Positions 1 through 9,134 of a DNA stretch of 64,000 bases are shown in pieces. The stretch is from Pseudomonas sp. PSKL.D1 (GTDB lineage: Bacteria; Pseudomonadota; Gammaproteobacteria; Pseudomonadales; Pseudomonadaceae), in contig NZ_CP118607.1 in the NCBI RefSeq assembly GCF_028898945.1, forward strand, positions 1,598,001-1,662,000, given 5' to 3'. The notes under the pieces were generated by a model. It had not been told where the DNA came from and ran no database searches. It worked only from the letters and a program-made list of their open reading frames with translations. Position numbers and translations under genes: made by a program. Every line of letters starts with the position of its first letter. Positions within the stretch are counted from its first letter, which is position 1.

Positions 1-638
1 ACCAACTGGCCCAGCAAGGCAGCGAGCTGGCGAAACAGAGCCTCAAGGCCATGGGCAGCATGAGCGAGGCCGTGACGGACATCGGCCAGGCGGTGAATGC
101 CCTGGCCGAGCAAACCCAGTCCATCGGCAGCGTGGTCGACACCATTACGTCGATTGCCGAACAGACCAACCTGCTGGCGCTGAACGCTGCGATCGAGGCG
201 GCCCGTGCTGGCGAGCAGGGCAGGGGTTTTGCCGTGGTGGCCGACGAAGTACGGTCGCTGGCCCAGCGGACCCGTTCGTCCACCGAGGAAATCCACCACA
301 TCATCGCCTCGTTGCGCGCAGGCGCCGAGCGTGCGGTGAGCACGGCCAACCGCGGCGAGCAGATTTCGCGGGACAGCGTGCACAGCGTCGAGGCGGTGCA
401 GTCGGCCCTGGCCGGCATTGCCCAGGCGGTCAGCCGCATCACCGGCATGAGCCAGCAGATGGCCACGGCGTCGGAGCAGCAAAGCCACGTGGCTGAAGAC
501 ATCAACCAGCAGATCGTGCGGATTGCGCAGTTGTGCGACCAGAGTGCCGGGCAGGCCAAGCAGGGGGCGGAAATCAGCCAGGACCTGGAGCGCATGGCGG
601 AGTACCTGCACAGCCTGGCGGAGCGGTTTAATCGGTGA
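1..638 (+). CDS. Methyl-accepting chemotaxis protein, C-terminal part (5' end outside window)
   Basis: Signalling end of a chemoreceptor that relays ligand or redox state to CheA/CheW. The reading frame is open from the first bases, so the gene begins upstream of the window. The highly conserved hairpin tip is clear ([20 protein letters not shown], then [15 protein letters not shown]), roughly bases 160-270. Helical heptad sequence with Gln/Ala/Ser-rich methylation-type patches follows, and the protein ends in AERFNR. Sensor and membrane regions are missing here, so the ligand class cannot be judged. From memory, an Aer-type receptor lies at this chromosomal position in P. putida KT2440; that is unchecked. 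Confidence 0.93.
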   Translation, partial: QLAQQGSELAKQSLKAMGSMSEAVTDIGQAVNALAEQTQSIGSVVDTITSIAEQTNLLALNAAIEAARAGEQGRGFAVVADEVRSLAQRTRSSTEEIHHIIASLRAGAERAVSTANRGEQISRDSVHSVEAVQSALAGIAQAVSRITGMSQQMATASEQQSHVAEDINQQIVRIAQLCDQSAGQAKQGAEISQDLERMAEYLHSLAERFNR

Positions 639-683
639 GGTGTGTGGGCTTCGGGTGAATGGCGTAGGTTATTGGCTGTGTTT

Positions 684-716
684 GAGATCGGGCGCCGCCG
701 CGCGGCGCTCGATCTC
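684..716. terminator. Perfect GC-rich hairpin between chemoreceptor and DTW gene
   Basis: Bases 684-698 pair with 702-716, 15 pairs with one G-U, closed by a 3-base loop. No U-run follows. It lies 46 bases after the chemoreceptor stop and probably acts as a 3' end or RNA-stabilising structure. The gcgccgc/gcggcgc arms resemble the outer arms of the palindromes at 5455 and 56154, so it may be a remnant of that repeat family. Confidence 0.45.
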
Positions 717-776
717 ACAGGCGACATACCCCCCCAAGCCTATGGCAAACTACGCCGGGTAAGGAGAACCCCCCCC

Positions 777-1376
777 ATGCCCAGACCCCGCTGCGAGCGC
801 TGCACCCGCCCGCTCGACCATTGCCTATGCCCGCTCATCCCGCACCTGCCCAGCCGCACCCGCGTGGTGCTCCTGCAGCACCCCAGCGAAACTTCCCACG
901 CCCTGAACACCGCCCGACTGGCAGCCCTGGGCCTGACCAATGCCGAGTTGCGCGTTGGTGAAGTGTTCGAAAACCTTGAAGCCTTGCTGCAAACACCAGG
1001 CTACCGCCCCGTGCTGCTGTTCCCCGGCGAGCACGCACAAGCCTTGTGCGCGTCCCCCTCGGCGGATGAGCTGCCACTGCTGCTGATCGTGCCCGACGGC
1101 ACCTGGCGCAAGGCGCGCAAGATGCTTTACCTGAACCCTGTGCTGGAAGCGCTGCCCAAGGTCACCCTGGCGAACGTGCCACCCTCCCGTTATCGCCTGC
1201 GCAAGGCACCGGAGCCGGGTGCGGTATCGACCCTCGAAGCGGTGGTACACGCATTGAACGTGCTGGAGGCACCGGCCCGTTTCGATGCTTTGCTCAAACC
1301 CTTCGAGGCATTGATAGAAGGCCAGATCAGCGCGATGGGCTGCGAAACGTTTGAACGCAACCACGGCGATATTTGA
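777..1376 (+). CDS. DTW domain protein, probable tRNA-uridine aminocarboxypropyltransferase
   Basis: 199 residues. DTW-domain proteins such as E. coli TapT/TuaA add the aminocarboxypropyl group to uridine of tRNA using S-adenosylmethionine. The N-terminus has the zinc-type cysteine cluster (CERCTRPLDHCLC, residues about 5-17). The family signature appears as PDGTWRKARKM near residue 105, followed by the conserved RYRLRKAP stretch. The ATG at 777 is chosen over an in-frame upstream codon because AAGGAG stands at 761-766 and the protein then starts MPRPRCERC, as in homologues. It is monocistronic, and a 188-base gap separates it from the ATP-grasp operon. Confidence 0.88.
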   Translation: MPRPRCERCTRPLDHCLCPLIPHLPSRTRVVLLQHPSETSHALNTARLAALGLTNAELRVGEVFENLEALLQTPGYRPVLLFPGEHAQALCASPSADELPLLLIVPDGTWRKARKMLYLNPVLEALPKVTLANVPPSRYRLRKAPEPGAVSTLEAVVHALNVLEAPARFDALLKPFEALIEGQISAMGCETFERNHGDI

Positions 1377-1564
1377 TTCACCACCCTGTTTTGGTTCACG
1401 CCCCGACGCCTGCTTTGCTCCAAAGCCCCGATCTGGTGCATGCCCGTGCCCACGCCTGCCCAGCCACCCCGCACACCGCCTGAGGCGCCACCATTCCGGC
1501 ATCGCTATTGCTAGATCAACCCTGCATCTAAAACGGATATGCATCGCGTGTTGGGGAGTTGAGT

Positions 1565-2974
1565 ATGGCTCGGGCCTTTTTCAATGAGATGTATGATGCG
1601 GCAGGCGTTTGCCGGCCCCATTACCAGGAGTTCGAACGCTGGTTGGCCGACACGCCGCTGGAGCTGCTGGACCAGCGCCGCCGCGAAGCCGACCTGCTGT
1701 TCCATCGGGCAGGCATCACGTTCACCCTGTACGGCGACGAGCAGGGCACCGAGCGGTTGATCCCGTTCGACATCATTCCGCGCAGCATCAAGGCCAGTGA
1801 ATGGCAAATGGTCGAGCGCGGCTGCATCCAGCGGGTGCAGGCGCTCAACCTGTTCCTCGAAGACATCTACCACGGCCAGCGCATCCTCAAGGAGGGCATC
1901 ATCCCGCCAGAGCAAGTGCTGGCCAACGATGGCTACCAAGTGGCCATGCAGGGCCTGGACTTGCACCGTGGCATTTACGCGCACATCGCCGGGGTCGACC
2001 TGGTGCGCGACGGCGACGGCAGCTACTACGTGCTGGAAGACAACCTGCGCACCCCAAGCGGCGTGAGCTACATGCTCGAAGACCGCAAGATGATGATGCG
2101 CCTGTTCCCCGAGCTGTTCGCCGCGCAACGGGTCGCGCCCATCGACCACTACCCGAACCTGCTGCTCGACACGCTCAAACGCTCAAGCCCGCTGGACAAC
2201 CCCACCACCGTGGTACTCACCCCGGGCCGCTTCAACAGCGCCTATTTCGAACATGCCTTCCTGGCCCGTGAAATGGGCGTGGAGCTGGTCGAAGGGGCCG
2301 ACCTGTTCGTGCGCGACAACCGGGTGTTCATGCGCACCACGGCGGGGCCCCAGCAGGTGGACGTGATCTACCGTCGCCTGGACGATGCCTTCCTCGACCC
2401 GCTTACCTTCAACCCGGATTCGATGCTTGGCGTGCCGGGCCTGATCGCCGCCTACCGCGCCGGCAACGTGGTGCTGGCCAATGCCGTGGGCACCGGGGTT
2501 GCCGACGACAAGTCGATTTACCCCTATGTCGACGACATGATCCGCTTCTACCTCACGGAAGAGCCGATCCTGAAGAACGTGCCCACCTGGCAGTGCCGCA
2601 AGCCGGCTGAGTTGTCCCATGTGCTGGCCAACCTGCCCGAGCTGGTGGTGAAGGAAACCCAAGGCTCCGGCGGCTACGGCATGCTGGTTGGCCCGGCCGC
2701 CACGGCCGCCGAGATCGAAGACTTCCGTGCCCGCATCAAGGCCCGGCCCGACGCCTATATCGCCCAGCCCACGCTGTGCCTGTCCACCTGCCCGACCTTT
2801 GTTGAAAGCGGCATTTCGCCCCGGCACATCGACCTGCGCCCGTTCGTGCTGTCGGGCAAGGAAACCCGCCTGGTGCCGGGCGGGCTGACCCGTGTGGCGC
2901 TGCGCGAAGGCTCGCTGGTGGTGAACTCGTCGCAAGGCGGCGGTACCAAGGACACCTGGGTGGTGGAGGACTGA
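1565..2974 (+). CDS. Circularly permuted ATP-grasp type 2 family protein (DUF404/DUF407)
   Basis: 469 residues. Predicted ATP-dependent carboxylate-amine ligase with a circularly permuted ATP-grasp fold. Substrate unknown; bioinformatic work on amidoligases predicted peptide synthesis or tagging. Visible motifs are YYVLEDNLRTPSGVSYMLEDR (about residues 158-178) and the glycine-rich ATP loop KETQGSGGYGMLVGP (about residues 363-377), then SPRHIDLRPFV. The ATG at 1565 is preceded by GGGGAG (1553-1558), six bases away; an in-frame TTG at 1559 is less likely. It is the first gene of four packed genes, with only 3 bases between its stop and the alpha-E start. Confidence 0.9.
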   Translation: MARAFFNEMYDAAGVCRPHYQEFERWLADTPLELLDQRRREADLLFHRAGITFTLYGDEQGTERLIPFDIIPRSIKASEWQMVERGCIQRVQALNLFLEDIYHGQRILKEGIIPPEQVLANDGYQVAMQGLDLHRGIYAHIAGVDLVRDGDGSYYVLEDNLRTPSGVSYMLEDRKMMMRLFPELFAAQRVAPIDHYPNLLLDTLKRSSPLDNPTTVVLTPGRFNSAYFEHAFLAREMGVELVEGADLFVRDNRVFMRTTAGPQQVDVIYRRLDDAFLDPLTFNPDSMLGVPGLIAAYRAGNVVLANAVGTGVADDKSIYPYVDDMIRFYLTEEPILKNVPTWQCRKPAELSHVLANLPELVVKETQGSGGYGMLVGPAATAAEIEDFRARIKARPDAYIAQPTLCLSTCPTFVESGISPRHIDLRPFVLSGKETRLVPGGLTRVALREGSLVVNSSQGGGTKDTWVVED

Positions 2975-2977
2975 ACC

Positions 2978-3928
2978 ATGCTGTCACGCACCGCTGCAGA
3001 CTTGTACTGGATGTCGCGTTACCTGGAACGTGCCGAGAACCTCGCACGCATGCTCGAAGTCAGTTACTCGTTGTCGCTGATGCCCCAGGCCGGGCGCAGC
3101 GATGGCCGGCCAGAGCTGGCCATGTCGCTGCTGGCGGCCGGCACGCTGGATGACTACCATCGCCGTCACGGCGAGCTCAACGTCGAAAACATGCTGCACT
3201 TTTTTGCCCTGGACGAGCGCAACCCCGGCAGCATCTATTGCTGCCTGCGCGCCGCACGCACCAACGCCCATGCCGTGCGCGGGCGCATCACCGCCGACAT
3301 GTGGGAGAACATCAACGCCACCTGGCTGGAAATGCGCAACATCGCCAGCAATGGGCTTGGGCGCTATGGCATCAACTATTTCTGCGAATGGGTCAAGGAA
3401 CGTTCGCACCTGTTCCGTGGCGCCACCGCCGGCACCATCATGCGTAACGATGCCTATGGTTTTATTCGCCTGGGCACCTTCCTTGAGCGGGCGGACAACA
3501 CCCTGCGCCTGCTGGATGCGCGCTATGAAATGTTCGGTGAAGAGTCCGAAGAAGTCAGCGACAACTCGGCCCGCGGCTATTACCAATGGAGCGCCTTGCT
3601 GCGGGCGTTGTCTTCCTTTGAGGCATTCAACGAAATTTACCGCACGGCCCCCGGGGCCGAGCAGGTGTCCGAGATGCTGCTATTGCGCGCCGATGTACCG
3701 CGCTCGCTGCACGCCTGCGTGGAGGAACTGGCGCAGCTTTTGGCCGACATGCCCGGCGACAACGGGCGCCCGGCCCAGCGGCTGGCCGCGGAACTCAGCG
3801 CCCGGCTGCGCTTTACCGGCATCGAGGAAATTCTGGCATCAGGGCTGCACCAGTGGCTGACCCACCACATCGGCCAGATCAACCATTTGGGGCAAAGCGT
3901 TCACGATTCCTACCTGGAGGTTGTATGA
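2978..3928 (+). CDS. Alpha-E domain protein (DUF403)
   Basis: 316 residues, predicted all-helical. It begins MLSRTAADLYWMSRYLERAENLAR, the usual start of alpha-E proteins, and ends LTHHIGQINHLGQSVHDSYL. This family almost always sits beside circularly permuted ATP-grasp and transglutaminase genes; its biochemical role is unknown, and a partner or scaffold for the ligase is the usual proposal. Its stop codon (3926-3928) overlaps the ATG of the next gene as ATGA, so translational coupling is likely. No membrane segment or signal peptide is apparent. Confidence 0.9.
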   Translation: MLSRTAADLYWMSRYLERAENLARMLEVSYSLSLMPQAGRSDGRPELAMSLLAAGTLDDYHRRHGELNVENMLHFFALDERNPGSIYCCLRAARTNAHAVRGRITADMWENINATWLEMRNIASNGLGRYGINYFCEWVKERSHLFRGATAGTIMRNDAYGFIRLGTFLERADNTLRLLDARYEMFGEESEEVSDNSARGYYQWSALLRALSSFEAFNEIYRTAPGAEQVSEMLLLRADVPRSLHACVEELAQLLADMPGDNGRPAQRLAAELSARLRFTGIEEILASGLHQWLTHHIGQINHLGQSVHDSYLEVV

Positions 3929-4719
3929 GACTGTCCATCCGCCACGACACGACCTACCACTATTCCAACGACGTGTGCATGAGCATCCAGCTGCTGCGCC
4001 TGACGCCCAAGACCAGCGAGCGCCAGCGCATTCTGCAATGGCAGCTGGACCTGCCGCGCCCGGTGGGCAGCCAGCTCGACCCGTATGGCAACGTGCTGCA
4101 CGTGCTGACCATCGACGAGCCCCATGGCGCGCTGATGCTCAGTGCCCACGGCGAGGTGGAAATCGACCAGACCCTGGAAATGGAACACGACACCCAGTCG
4201 GCGCTGCCATTCTTGCGCTCGAGCAAGCTCACCACCCCCGATGACGCCTTGCGCGCCTTCGCCAACCGCCAGTGCGGCAACCGGCGTGACCGGGCGGCGC
4301 TGATCGACTTGATGAACGGGCTGGCCGACCACATCGCCTACAGCCCCGGCGCCACGGCAGTGGATACCGTGGCCGCCGACGCCTTCGCCAGCCGTGCAGG
4401 CGTTTGCCAGGACCACACCCACGCCTTCCTGGCCTGCGCACGCAGCCTGGGCATCCCCGCGCGCTATGTGTCGGGCTACCTGTGCACCGAGGACGAAAGC
4501 CACCTGGCCAGCCATGCCTGGGCGGAAGCCTGGCTGGACGATGGCTGGTACAGCTTTGATGTGACCAACCGCCTGGCCCGGCCCGAGCGGCACTTGAAGC
4601 TGGCCGTGGGGCACGACTATCTTGATGCCTGCCCGGTGCGTGGCATGCGCAGGGGCGGAGGCACCGAATCGATGCAGGCGTTGGTGCAAGTCAGCTCCAT
4701 GCCACAGGCTCAGCAATAA
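3925..4719 (+). CDS. Transglutaminase-like cysteine protease family protein
   Basis: 264 residues. Begins MRLSIRHDTTYHYSNDV, the bacterial transglutaminase-like N-terminal domain (DUF2158 type). The catalytic triad is visible as Cys in SRAGVCQDHTHAF (about residue 157), His in LASHAWAEAWL (about residue 195) and Asp in SFDVTNR (about residue 213). Members of this class probably act as peptidases or amidases rather than cross-linkers. It overlaps the upstream gene by four bases and its stop shares one base with the Anbu start (TAATG), so all four genes form one translational unit. No signal peptide is seen, consistent with cytoplasmic action. Confidence 0.9.
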   Translation: MRLSIRHDTTYHYSNDVCMSIQLLRLTPKTSERQRILQWQLDLPRPVGSQLDPYGNVLHVLTIDEPHGALMLSAHGEVEIDQTLEMEHDTQSALPFLRSSKLTTPDDALRAFANRQCGNRRDRAALIDLMNGLADHIAYSPGATAVDTVAADAFASRAGVCQDHTHAFLACARSLGIPARYVSGYLCTEDESHLASHAWAEAWLDDGWYSFDVTNRLARPERHLKLAVGHDYLDACPVRGMRRGGGTESMQALVQVSSMPQAQQ

Positions 4720-5450
4720 TGACCTACTGCGTTGCAATGCACCTGGCCGATGGGCTGGTGTTCATTTCCGATTCGCGCACCAATGCGGGCATCGACCAGA
4801 TCTCGACGTTCCGCAAGCTGTTCGTGTTCAACGTGCCGGGCGAGCGCCTGATCGTGTTGCAAACGGCCGGCAACCTGGCCACCTCGCAGTCGGTGGTCAG
4901 CTTGCTGCGCCAGCGGTGCAATCGGGATGGCCAGCACTTGCTGAACGTGCCGACGCTGTATGACGCCACCGCCCTGGTGGCCGAAACCGTGCGCGAGGTG
5001 ATGGCCCGCGACAGCAGCAAGCTGGCGGGCAAGGTCGACCTGGGCTGCTCGTTCCTGGTGGGCGGGCAGGTGGGTGACCAGCCAATGGGGGTGTACAACA
5101 TCTACCCCCAGGGCAATTTCATCCAGGCCACGGAAGACACGCCGTTCATGCAGCTGGGCGAGAGCAAGTACGGCCGGCCGATCCTTGACCGTAACCTGCT
5201 GTACCACACGCCGCTGGGGGAGGGGTTGCGGTGTGGGTTGATCTCGTTCGATTCGACCATGCGCAGCAACCTGTCGGTGGGCATGCCGCTGGATGTGCTG
5301 GTGTACCGCAAGGACAGCCTGGTGGCCAGTAACTGCCATCGGATTACGGCGCATGATCCGTATTTTTTGCGGATACAGGCGCAATGGGCGGATGGGTTAC
5401 GGGATTTGCTGGCGGCGTTGCCGGAGCCGCCGGATACTTACATCCGGTAG
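4719..5450 (+). CDS. Anbu-type proteasome-like peptidase
   Basis: 243 residues. Anbu (ancestral beta-subunit) proteins are bacterial relatives of the 20S proteasome and HslV. After removal of Met1 the nucleophile would be Thr (start MTYCVAMHLADGLVFISDSR), and the following Ser-Asp-Ser-Arg and STFRKLF motifs match the family. Published Anbu structures form open helical rings; substrates remain unclear. It ends the ATP-grasp/alpha-E/transglutaminase operon, starting on the last base of the preceding stop. Its TAG stop (5448-5450) lies inside a GTAGGAGCGG repeat core at 5447. Confidence 0.93.
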   Translation: MTYCVAMHLADGLVFISDSRTNAGIDQISTFRKLFVFNVPGERLIVLQTAGNLATSQSVVSLLRQRCNRDGQHLLNVPTLYDATALVAETVREVMARDSSKLAGKVDLGCSFLVGGQVGDQPMGVYNIYPQGNFIQATEDTPFMQLGESKYGRPILDRNLLYHTPLGEGLRCGLISFDSTMRSNLSVGMPLDVLVYRKDSLVASNCHRITAHDPYFLRIQAQWADGLRDLLAALPEPPDTYIR

Positions 5451-5454
5451 GAGC

Positions 5455-5554
5455 GGGCGCCGCTGACGCGGCGCATCGCGGATAAATCCGCTCCTACAAG
5501 CGCCTCGACCTGTAGGAGCGGATTTATCCGCGATGCGGCGCGCCAGCGGCGCCC
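5455..5554. repeat. Paired extragenic palindrome (REPIN-like), class 1
   Basis: Two inverted copies of the GCGGATAAATCCGC-CTCCTAC unit separated by 12 bases, with extended complementary outer arms (gggcgccgctg / cagcggcgccc). It fills the space between the convergent Anbu and LapC-like stops and could serve as a two-way terminator. A further GTAGGAGCGG core lies at 5447-5456. Confidence 0.8.
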
Positions 5555-5556
5555 AC

Positions 5557-6909
5557 CTACCTCTCCCGCATCGCCTCGGTCCGGGCCTTGAGCACCGGCT
5601 TGAGCACATAATCCAGCACGCTCTTCTGCCCGGTAATGATATCCACCGTCGCCACCATCCCCGGGATGATCAGCAACGGCTTGTTATCTCCGCCCAAGTG
5701 GTTCTTCTCGGTGCGCACCTGAATCAGGTAAAACGCATTGCCCTTGTCATCGGTCACCGTGTCGGCACTGATGAGCTCCAGCTTGGCCTTCAGCCCGCCA
5801 TAGATGGTGTAGTCATAGGCACTGAACTTGACCATCGCCGGCTGCCCCGGGTGCAGGAAGGCGACATCTTGCGGCCGTACCTTGGCCTCGATCAGCAAGT
5901 TGTCCTCGATGGGCACGATTTCCACCAGGTCGCTGCCCGGCTGCACCACGCCGCCGATGGTGTTCACCTTCAGCAGCTTGACGATGCCGCGCACCGGTGA
6001 CACCACGGTGGTGCGGTTGACCCGGTCGTCGATGGCGATGCTGGTGGCGGTGATCTTCGAAAGCTCCGTGCGTTTGTCGTTGAGCTCCTTGGCGGCCTCG
6101 GAACGGAAGGTGGCGTCGGACTCCTGGATCTTGCTGCGGATTTCGGCTACCGCCGCCTCGGCGCGGGGGATGGCCAGGTTGGTGGCGTTGAGCTGGCCGC
6201 GGGCTTCCACCGTGCGTTGCTTGAGGCGCAGGATTTCCACCGGTGAGATGGCGCCCTTGCTCACCAATGGCGCCGACATGTCGGTCTCTTGCTGCAGCAG
6301 GGCGACGGCGGAGCGGTACTGGTCGACCTTGGAGCGGAACTCGGCCAGCTCCTGGGTTTTTTGCCGCAGTTGTTCGTTCAGGGTCTGCTTTTCGCTGGCC
6401 AGGCGGCGCTGGCGCGAGTCGTACAGGGCGATTTCGTCTTCGGCCACCTGCGGCGCCTTGCTGCGCACGTCGTCCGACAGCACGAACGGGCGGCCTTCGG
6501 CTTCGGCCGACAGCCGTTCGACCTGGGCAGTGAGGGCATAGCGGTCGGCTTCACTCTCGCCCTTGTTCGACTTGAAGCGGGTGTCATCCAGGCGCAGCAG
6601 CGTGGCGCCTTTCTCGACCATCTGGCCTTCGCGCACGAAAATCTCGGTGACGATACCGCCTTCAAGGTTTTGCACCACCTGGATCTTGCTCGAAGGGATC
6701 GCCTTGCCTTCGCCCACGGTGACTTCATCGAGCACCGCCAGGCTGGCCCAGACCAATGCGGTCAGCAGCAGGGCGCCGGTCAGCCACACTGTCAGGCGCG
6801 ACAGGCGTGGGGAGTCTTGCAGGGTGGCGCTGGCCAGCTCCGGCATGTAGTCGCGTTCGACGTGCTTGCCGGTGGCGTGGGGGCTGCGGATGCTCGGGCT
6901 TACAGGCAT
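5557..6909 (-). CDS. HlyD-family type I secretion membrane fusion protein, LapC-like
   Basis: 450 residues. Periplasmic adaptor joining the inner-membrane ABC exporter to the TolC channel. A single N-terminal membrane segment (LTVWLTGALLLTALVWASLA, about residues 38-57) is followed by a barrel-sandwich hybrid half (VVQNLEGGIVTEIFVREG), a long helical hairpin with coiled-coil sequence (about residues 115-290), and the second half with VRGIVKLLKVNTIGGVV and PGMVATVDI near the end. It starts 12 bases after the LapB-like stop, so the two are co-transcribed. The gene ends three bases from the repeat at 5455-5554. Not LapC of the LapA system by position; called LapC-like from sequence type and neighbours. 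Confidence 0.92.
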   Translation of the reverse strand: MPVSPSIRSPHATGKHVERDYMPELASATLQDSPRLSRLTVWLTGALLLTALVWASLAVLDEVTVGEGKAIPSSKIQVVQNLEGGIVTEIFVREGQMVEKGATLLRLDDTRFKSNKGESEADRYALTAQVERLSAEAEGRPFVLSDDVRSKAPQVAEDEIALYDSRQRRLASEKQTLNEQLRQKTQELAEFRSKVDQYRSAVALLQQETDMSAPLVSKGAISPVEILRLKQRTVEARGQLNATNLAIPRAEAAVAEIRSKIQESDATFRSEAAKELNDKRTELSKITATSIAIDDRVNRTTVVSPVRGIVKLLKVNTIGGVVQPGSDLVEIVPIEDNLLIEAKVRPQDVAFLHPGQPAMVKFSAYDYTIYGGLKAKLELISADTVTDDKGNAFYLIQVRTEKNHLGGDNKPLLIIPGMVATVDIITGQKSVLDYVLKPVLKARTEAMRER

Positions 6910-6921
6910 GGTCTGTCTCTC

Positions 6922-9066
6922 CTACAACGCCGCGCCGATGCGGCCTTTGCGCAGGGCGTCGATCACCGCATCCTTCGGCCCGTCCGCCACCACTTTGCCG
7001 TTGTCCAGTACCAGCAACCTGTCCACCAGGCTCAGCATCGAGGTGCGGTGGGTGACCAGCAGCAGGGTCTTGCCCGGTACCCAGCTTGCCAGGCGTTGGC
7101 GCAGTTGCTCCTCGCTGCTGTTGTCCATGTGGCTGGTGGGCTCGTCCAGAATCAGGATTGGCGGCTCCAGCAGCAACGCCCGGGCCAGCAACACGGCCTG
7201 GCGCTGGCCGCCGGACAGCAACTGGCCGCGCTCGCCCACCGGGCGATCGAAGCCGTTCGGGTGCTGCCGGGCCAGCTCGCTGACGCCGGTCAGCTCGGCC
7301 ACTTCAAGCATGCGCGCGTCGCTGATGTGGCGGGCGCCCAAGGTCAGGTTGTCGCGCAGGCTGCCAGCCAGCAACGGCAGGTCGTGGGCCACGTAGCCCA
7401 GCTGGTTGCGCAGGTCGGCGATGTCGAGTTGGCGCAGGTCGAGGTTGTCCAGCAGCACCTGGCCTTCGTCGGGGTGGTGGAAGCCCATCAGCAGGCGGCC
7501 CAGCGTGCTCTTGCCAGAACCGCTGCGGCCGATGATGCCGATGCGTTCACCGGGCTTGACCGACAGGGTCACGTCCTGCAACGCCGGGCTGGTTTGCCCA
7601 GGGTAGCGGAAGGTGACGTGGCTCAGGGCAAGGCCGCCCTTGAGTGCAGTGTGGTCCAGCGCCTGCTGCTCGGCCTGGCGCTCCTGGGGCAGGGCCATCA
7701 GCGCGTCGGTGCTTTTCATGGTGAGCTGTGCTTGCTGGTAGCGGGTAATCAGCCCGGCGATCTGGCCCAGCGGCGCCAGCACCCGGCTGCCGAGCATGTA
7801 GCTGGCCACCAGTGCGCCGACGCTGAGGTTGCCGGCCACGATGCTGTACACGCCGGCAACGATGGTGGCCATGCCGCAGAACTGCTGGATGAACAGCGTG
7901 CCGTTGCTGGCCAGCGACGACAGGTTACGGGCGTGGGCGTCGAGGCGGGCGATGGCGCCATTGGTGTGCTCCCATTGGTACTGGCGCTCGCTCTCGGCAC
8001 CGCAGGCCTTGAGTGTTTCCAGCCCGCCGAGGGTTTCGATCAGCAAAGCCTGGCGCACGGCGCCCAGGCTCAGGCTTTTTTGCACGGTGTCGCGCAGGCG
8101 GGCTTGTATGAACAGTGCAAAGCCCACGGCGAGCGGGAAGGCAATCAGCGGAATGAGCACCAGCCAGCCGCCAAGCAAGCCGATCACCAGCAGCATCAGG
8201 GCTACGAACGGCAGGTCGATGATGCTGGTCAGGGTAACCGCCGTGAGGAATTCGCGCAGGCCCTGGAAGTCGTGGATGCTCTGGGCAAACCCACCAATGG
8301 TGGCGGGCTTGGCCTTCATGGCCATGCCGGTGATGCGTTCGAACAGGGTGGCGGAGAGGATCAGGTCGGTTTTTTTGCCGGCCTGGTCCAGCAGGTGCGC
8401 GCGGACCATGCGCAGCACCAGCTCAAAGGCGGTGCCGATGAACAGGCCGGCCACCAGCATCCACAACGTCGACAGTGCCTGGTTGGGCACTACCCGGTCG
8501 TAGGTCTGCATGACGAACAGCGGCACCATCAGCCCCAGTACGTTGATCAGCAGGCTGGCCAGCAGGGCATCGCCGTACAGCCAGCGGGAATGGCGCAGGG
8601 TGTCGCGGAACCAGGCGTCGACCCGGGGCAGCAGGGGTGAGCGCAGTTCTTCCAGGGTGTGCCGTGGGCGTGCGAACAGGGCGTGGCCGCTGTAGGCCGT
8701 TTCCAGCGTTTCACGGTCTACCCACTGCTCGCCTCCCTGCGCCTCGCAAGGCAGGATCAGCGCCCGGCCATCGTCACCCCAGCGTTGCAGCACCGCGCTG
8801 CGGCCATCGGCCAGCAACAGCAGCACGGGCAGGTTGAGCGCCGAAATGTCGCCCAGCCCACGCGCCAGTACCCGCCCTTGTAAGCCAGCGCGGGCGGCGG
8901 CACGTGGCAGCAGGTCTGGCCCCAGGCGTTGCTGCGCCAGGGGCAGGCCGCTGCTGAGGCTGGCCCGGCTGGCGGGGCAACCGTGCAGCCGGCAAAGGAT
9001 CAGCAGGCCATCGAGCAGCGGGTCGTCCACATCCGGGCGCGGTTGCGCACTTTGCATACTGGTCAC
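6922..9066 (-). CDS. Type I secretion ABC transporter, LapB-like
   Basis: 714 residues. Inner-membrane exporter with three parts: an N-terminal C39-like domain (residues about 10-130) without a recognisable catalytic Cys/His pair, so probably a substrate-docking domain; a six-helix membrane domain (about 155-430); and a nucleotide-binding domain with Walker A GRSGSGKST (about 509-517), signature LSGGQRQ and Walker B ILILDEPTS. A GTG at 9066 preceded by GGGAG is used as start; ATG at 9057 would shorten it by three residues. It lies 68 bases downstream of the TolC-like gene. The divergent adhesin is the obvious cargo. Confidence 0.92.
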   Translation of the reverse strand: MTSMQSAQPRPDVDDPLLDGLLILCRLHGCPASRASLSSGLPLAQQRLGPDLLPRAAARAGLQGRVLARGLGDISALNLPVLLLLADGRSAVLQRWGDDGRALILPCEAQGGEQWVDRETLETAYSGHALFARPRHTLEELRSPLLPRVDAWFRDTLRHSRWLYGDALLASLLINVLGLMVPLFVMQTYDRVVPNQALSTLWMLVAGLFIGTAFELVLRMVRAHLLDQAGKKTDLILSATLFERITGMAMKAKPATIGGFAQSIHDFQGLREFLTAVTLTSIIDLPFVALMLLVIGLLGGWLVLIPLIAFPLAVGFALFIQARLRDTVQKSLSLGAVRQALLIETLGGLETLKACGAESERQYQWEHTNGAIARLDAHARNLSSLASNGTLFIQQFCGMATIVAGVYSIVAGNLSVGALVASYMLGSRVLAPLGQIAGLITRYQQAQLTMKSTDALMALPQERQAEQQALDHTALKGGLALSHVTFRYPGQTSPALQDVTLSVKPGERIGIIGRSGSGKSTLGRLLMGFHHPDEGQVLLDNLDLRQLDIADLRNQLGYVAHDLPLLAGSLRDNLTLGARHISDARMLEVAELTGVSELARQHPNGFDRPVGERGQLLSGGQRQAVLLARALLLEPPILILDEPTSHMDNSSEEQLRQRLASWVPGKTLLLVTHRTSMLSLVDRLLVLDNGKVVADGPKDAVIDALRKGRIGAAL

Positions 9067-9134
9067 GATGGCCTACTCCCGCCTCTGTGGATGGGTGGTG
9101 ACGCTCAGCGGTCCGTGCCAGTAGCGTTAAGCGG

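Noticed and set aside
6289..8640. 783-codon open frame on the plus strand
   Set aside because: Lies wholly antisense to the LapC-like and LapB-like genes, has low-complexity Gln/Ala/His composition and no family motif; it is a GC-driven shadow frame.
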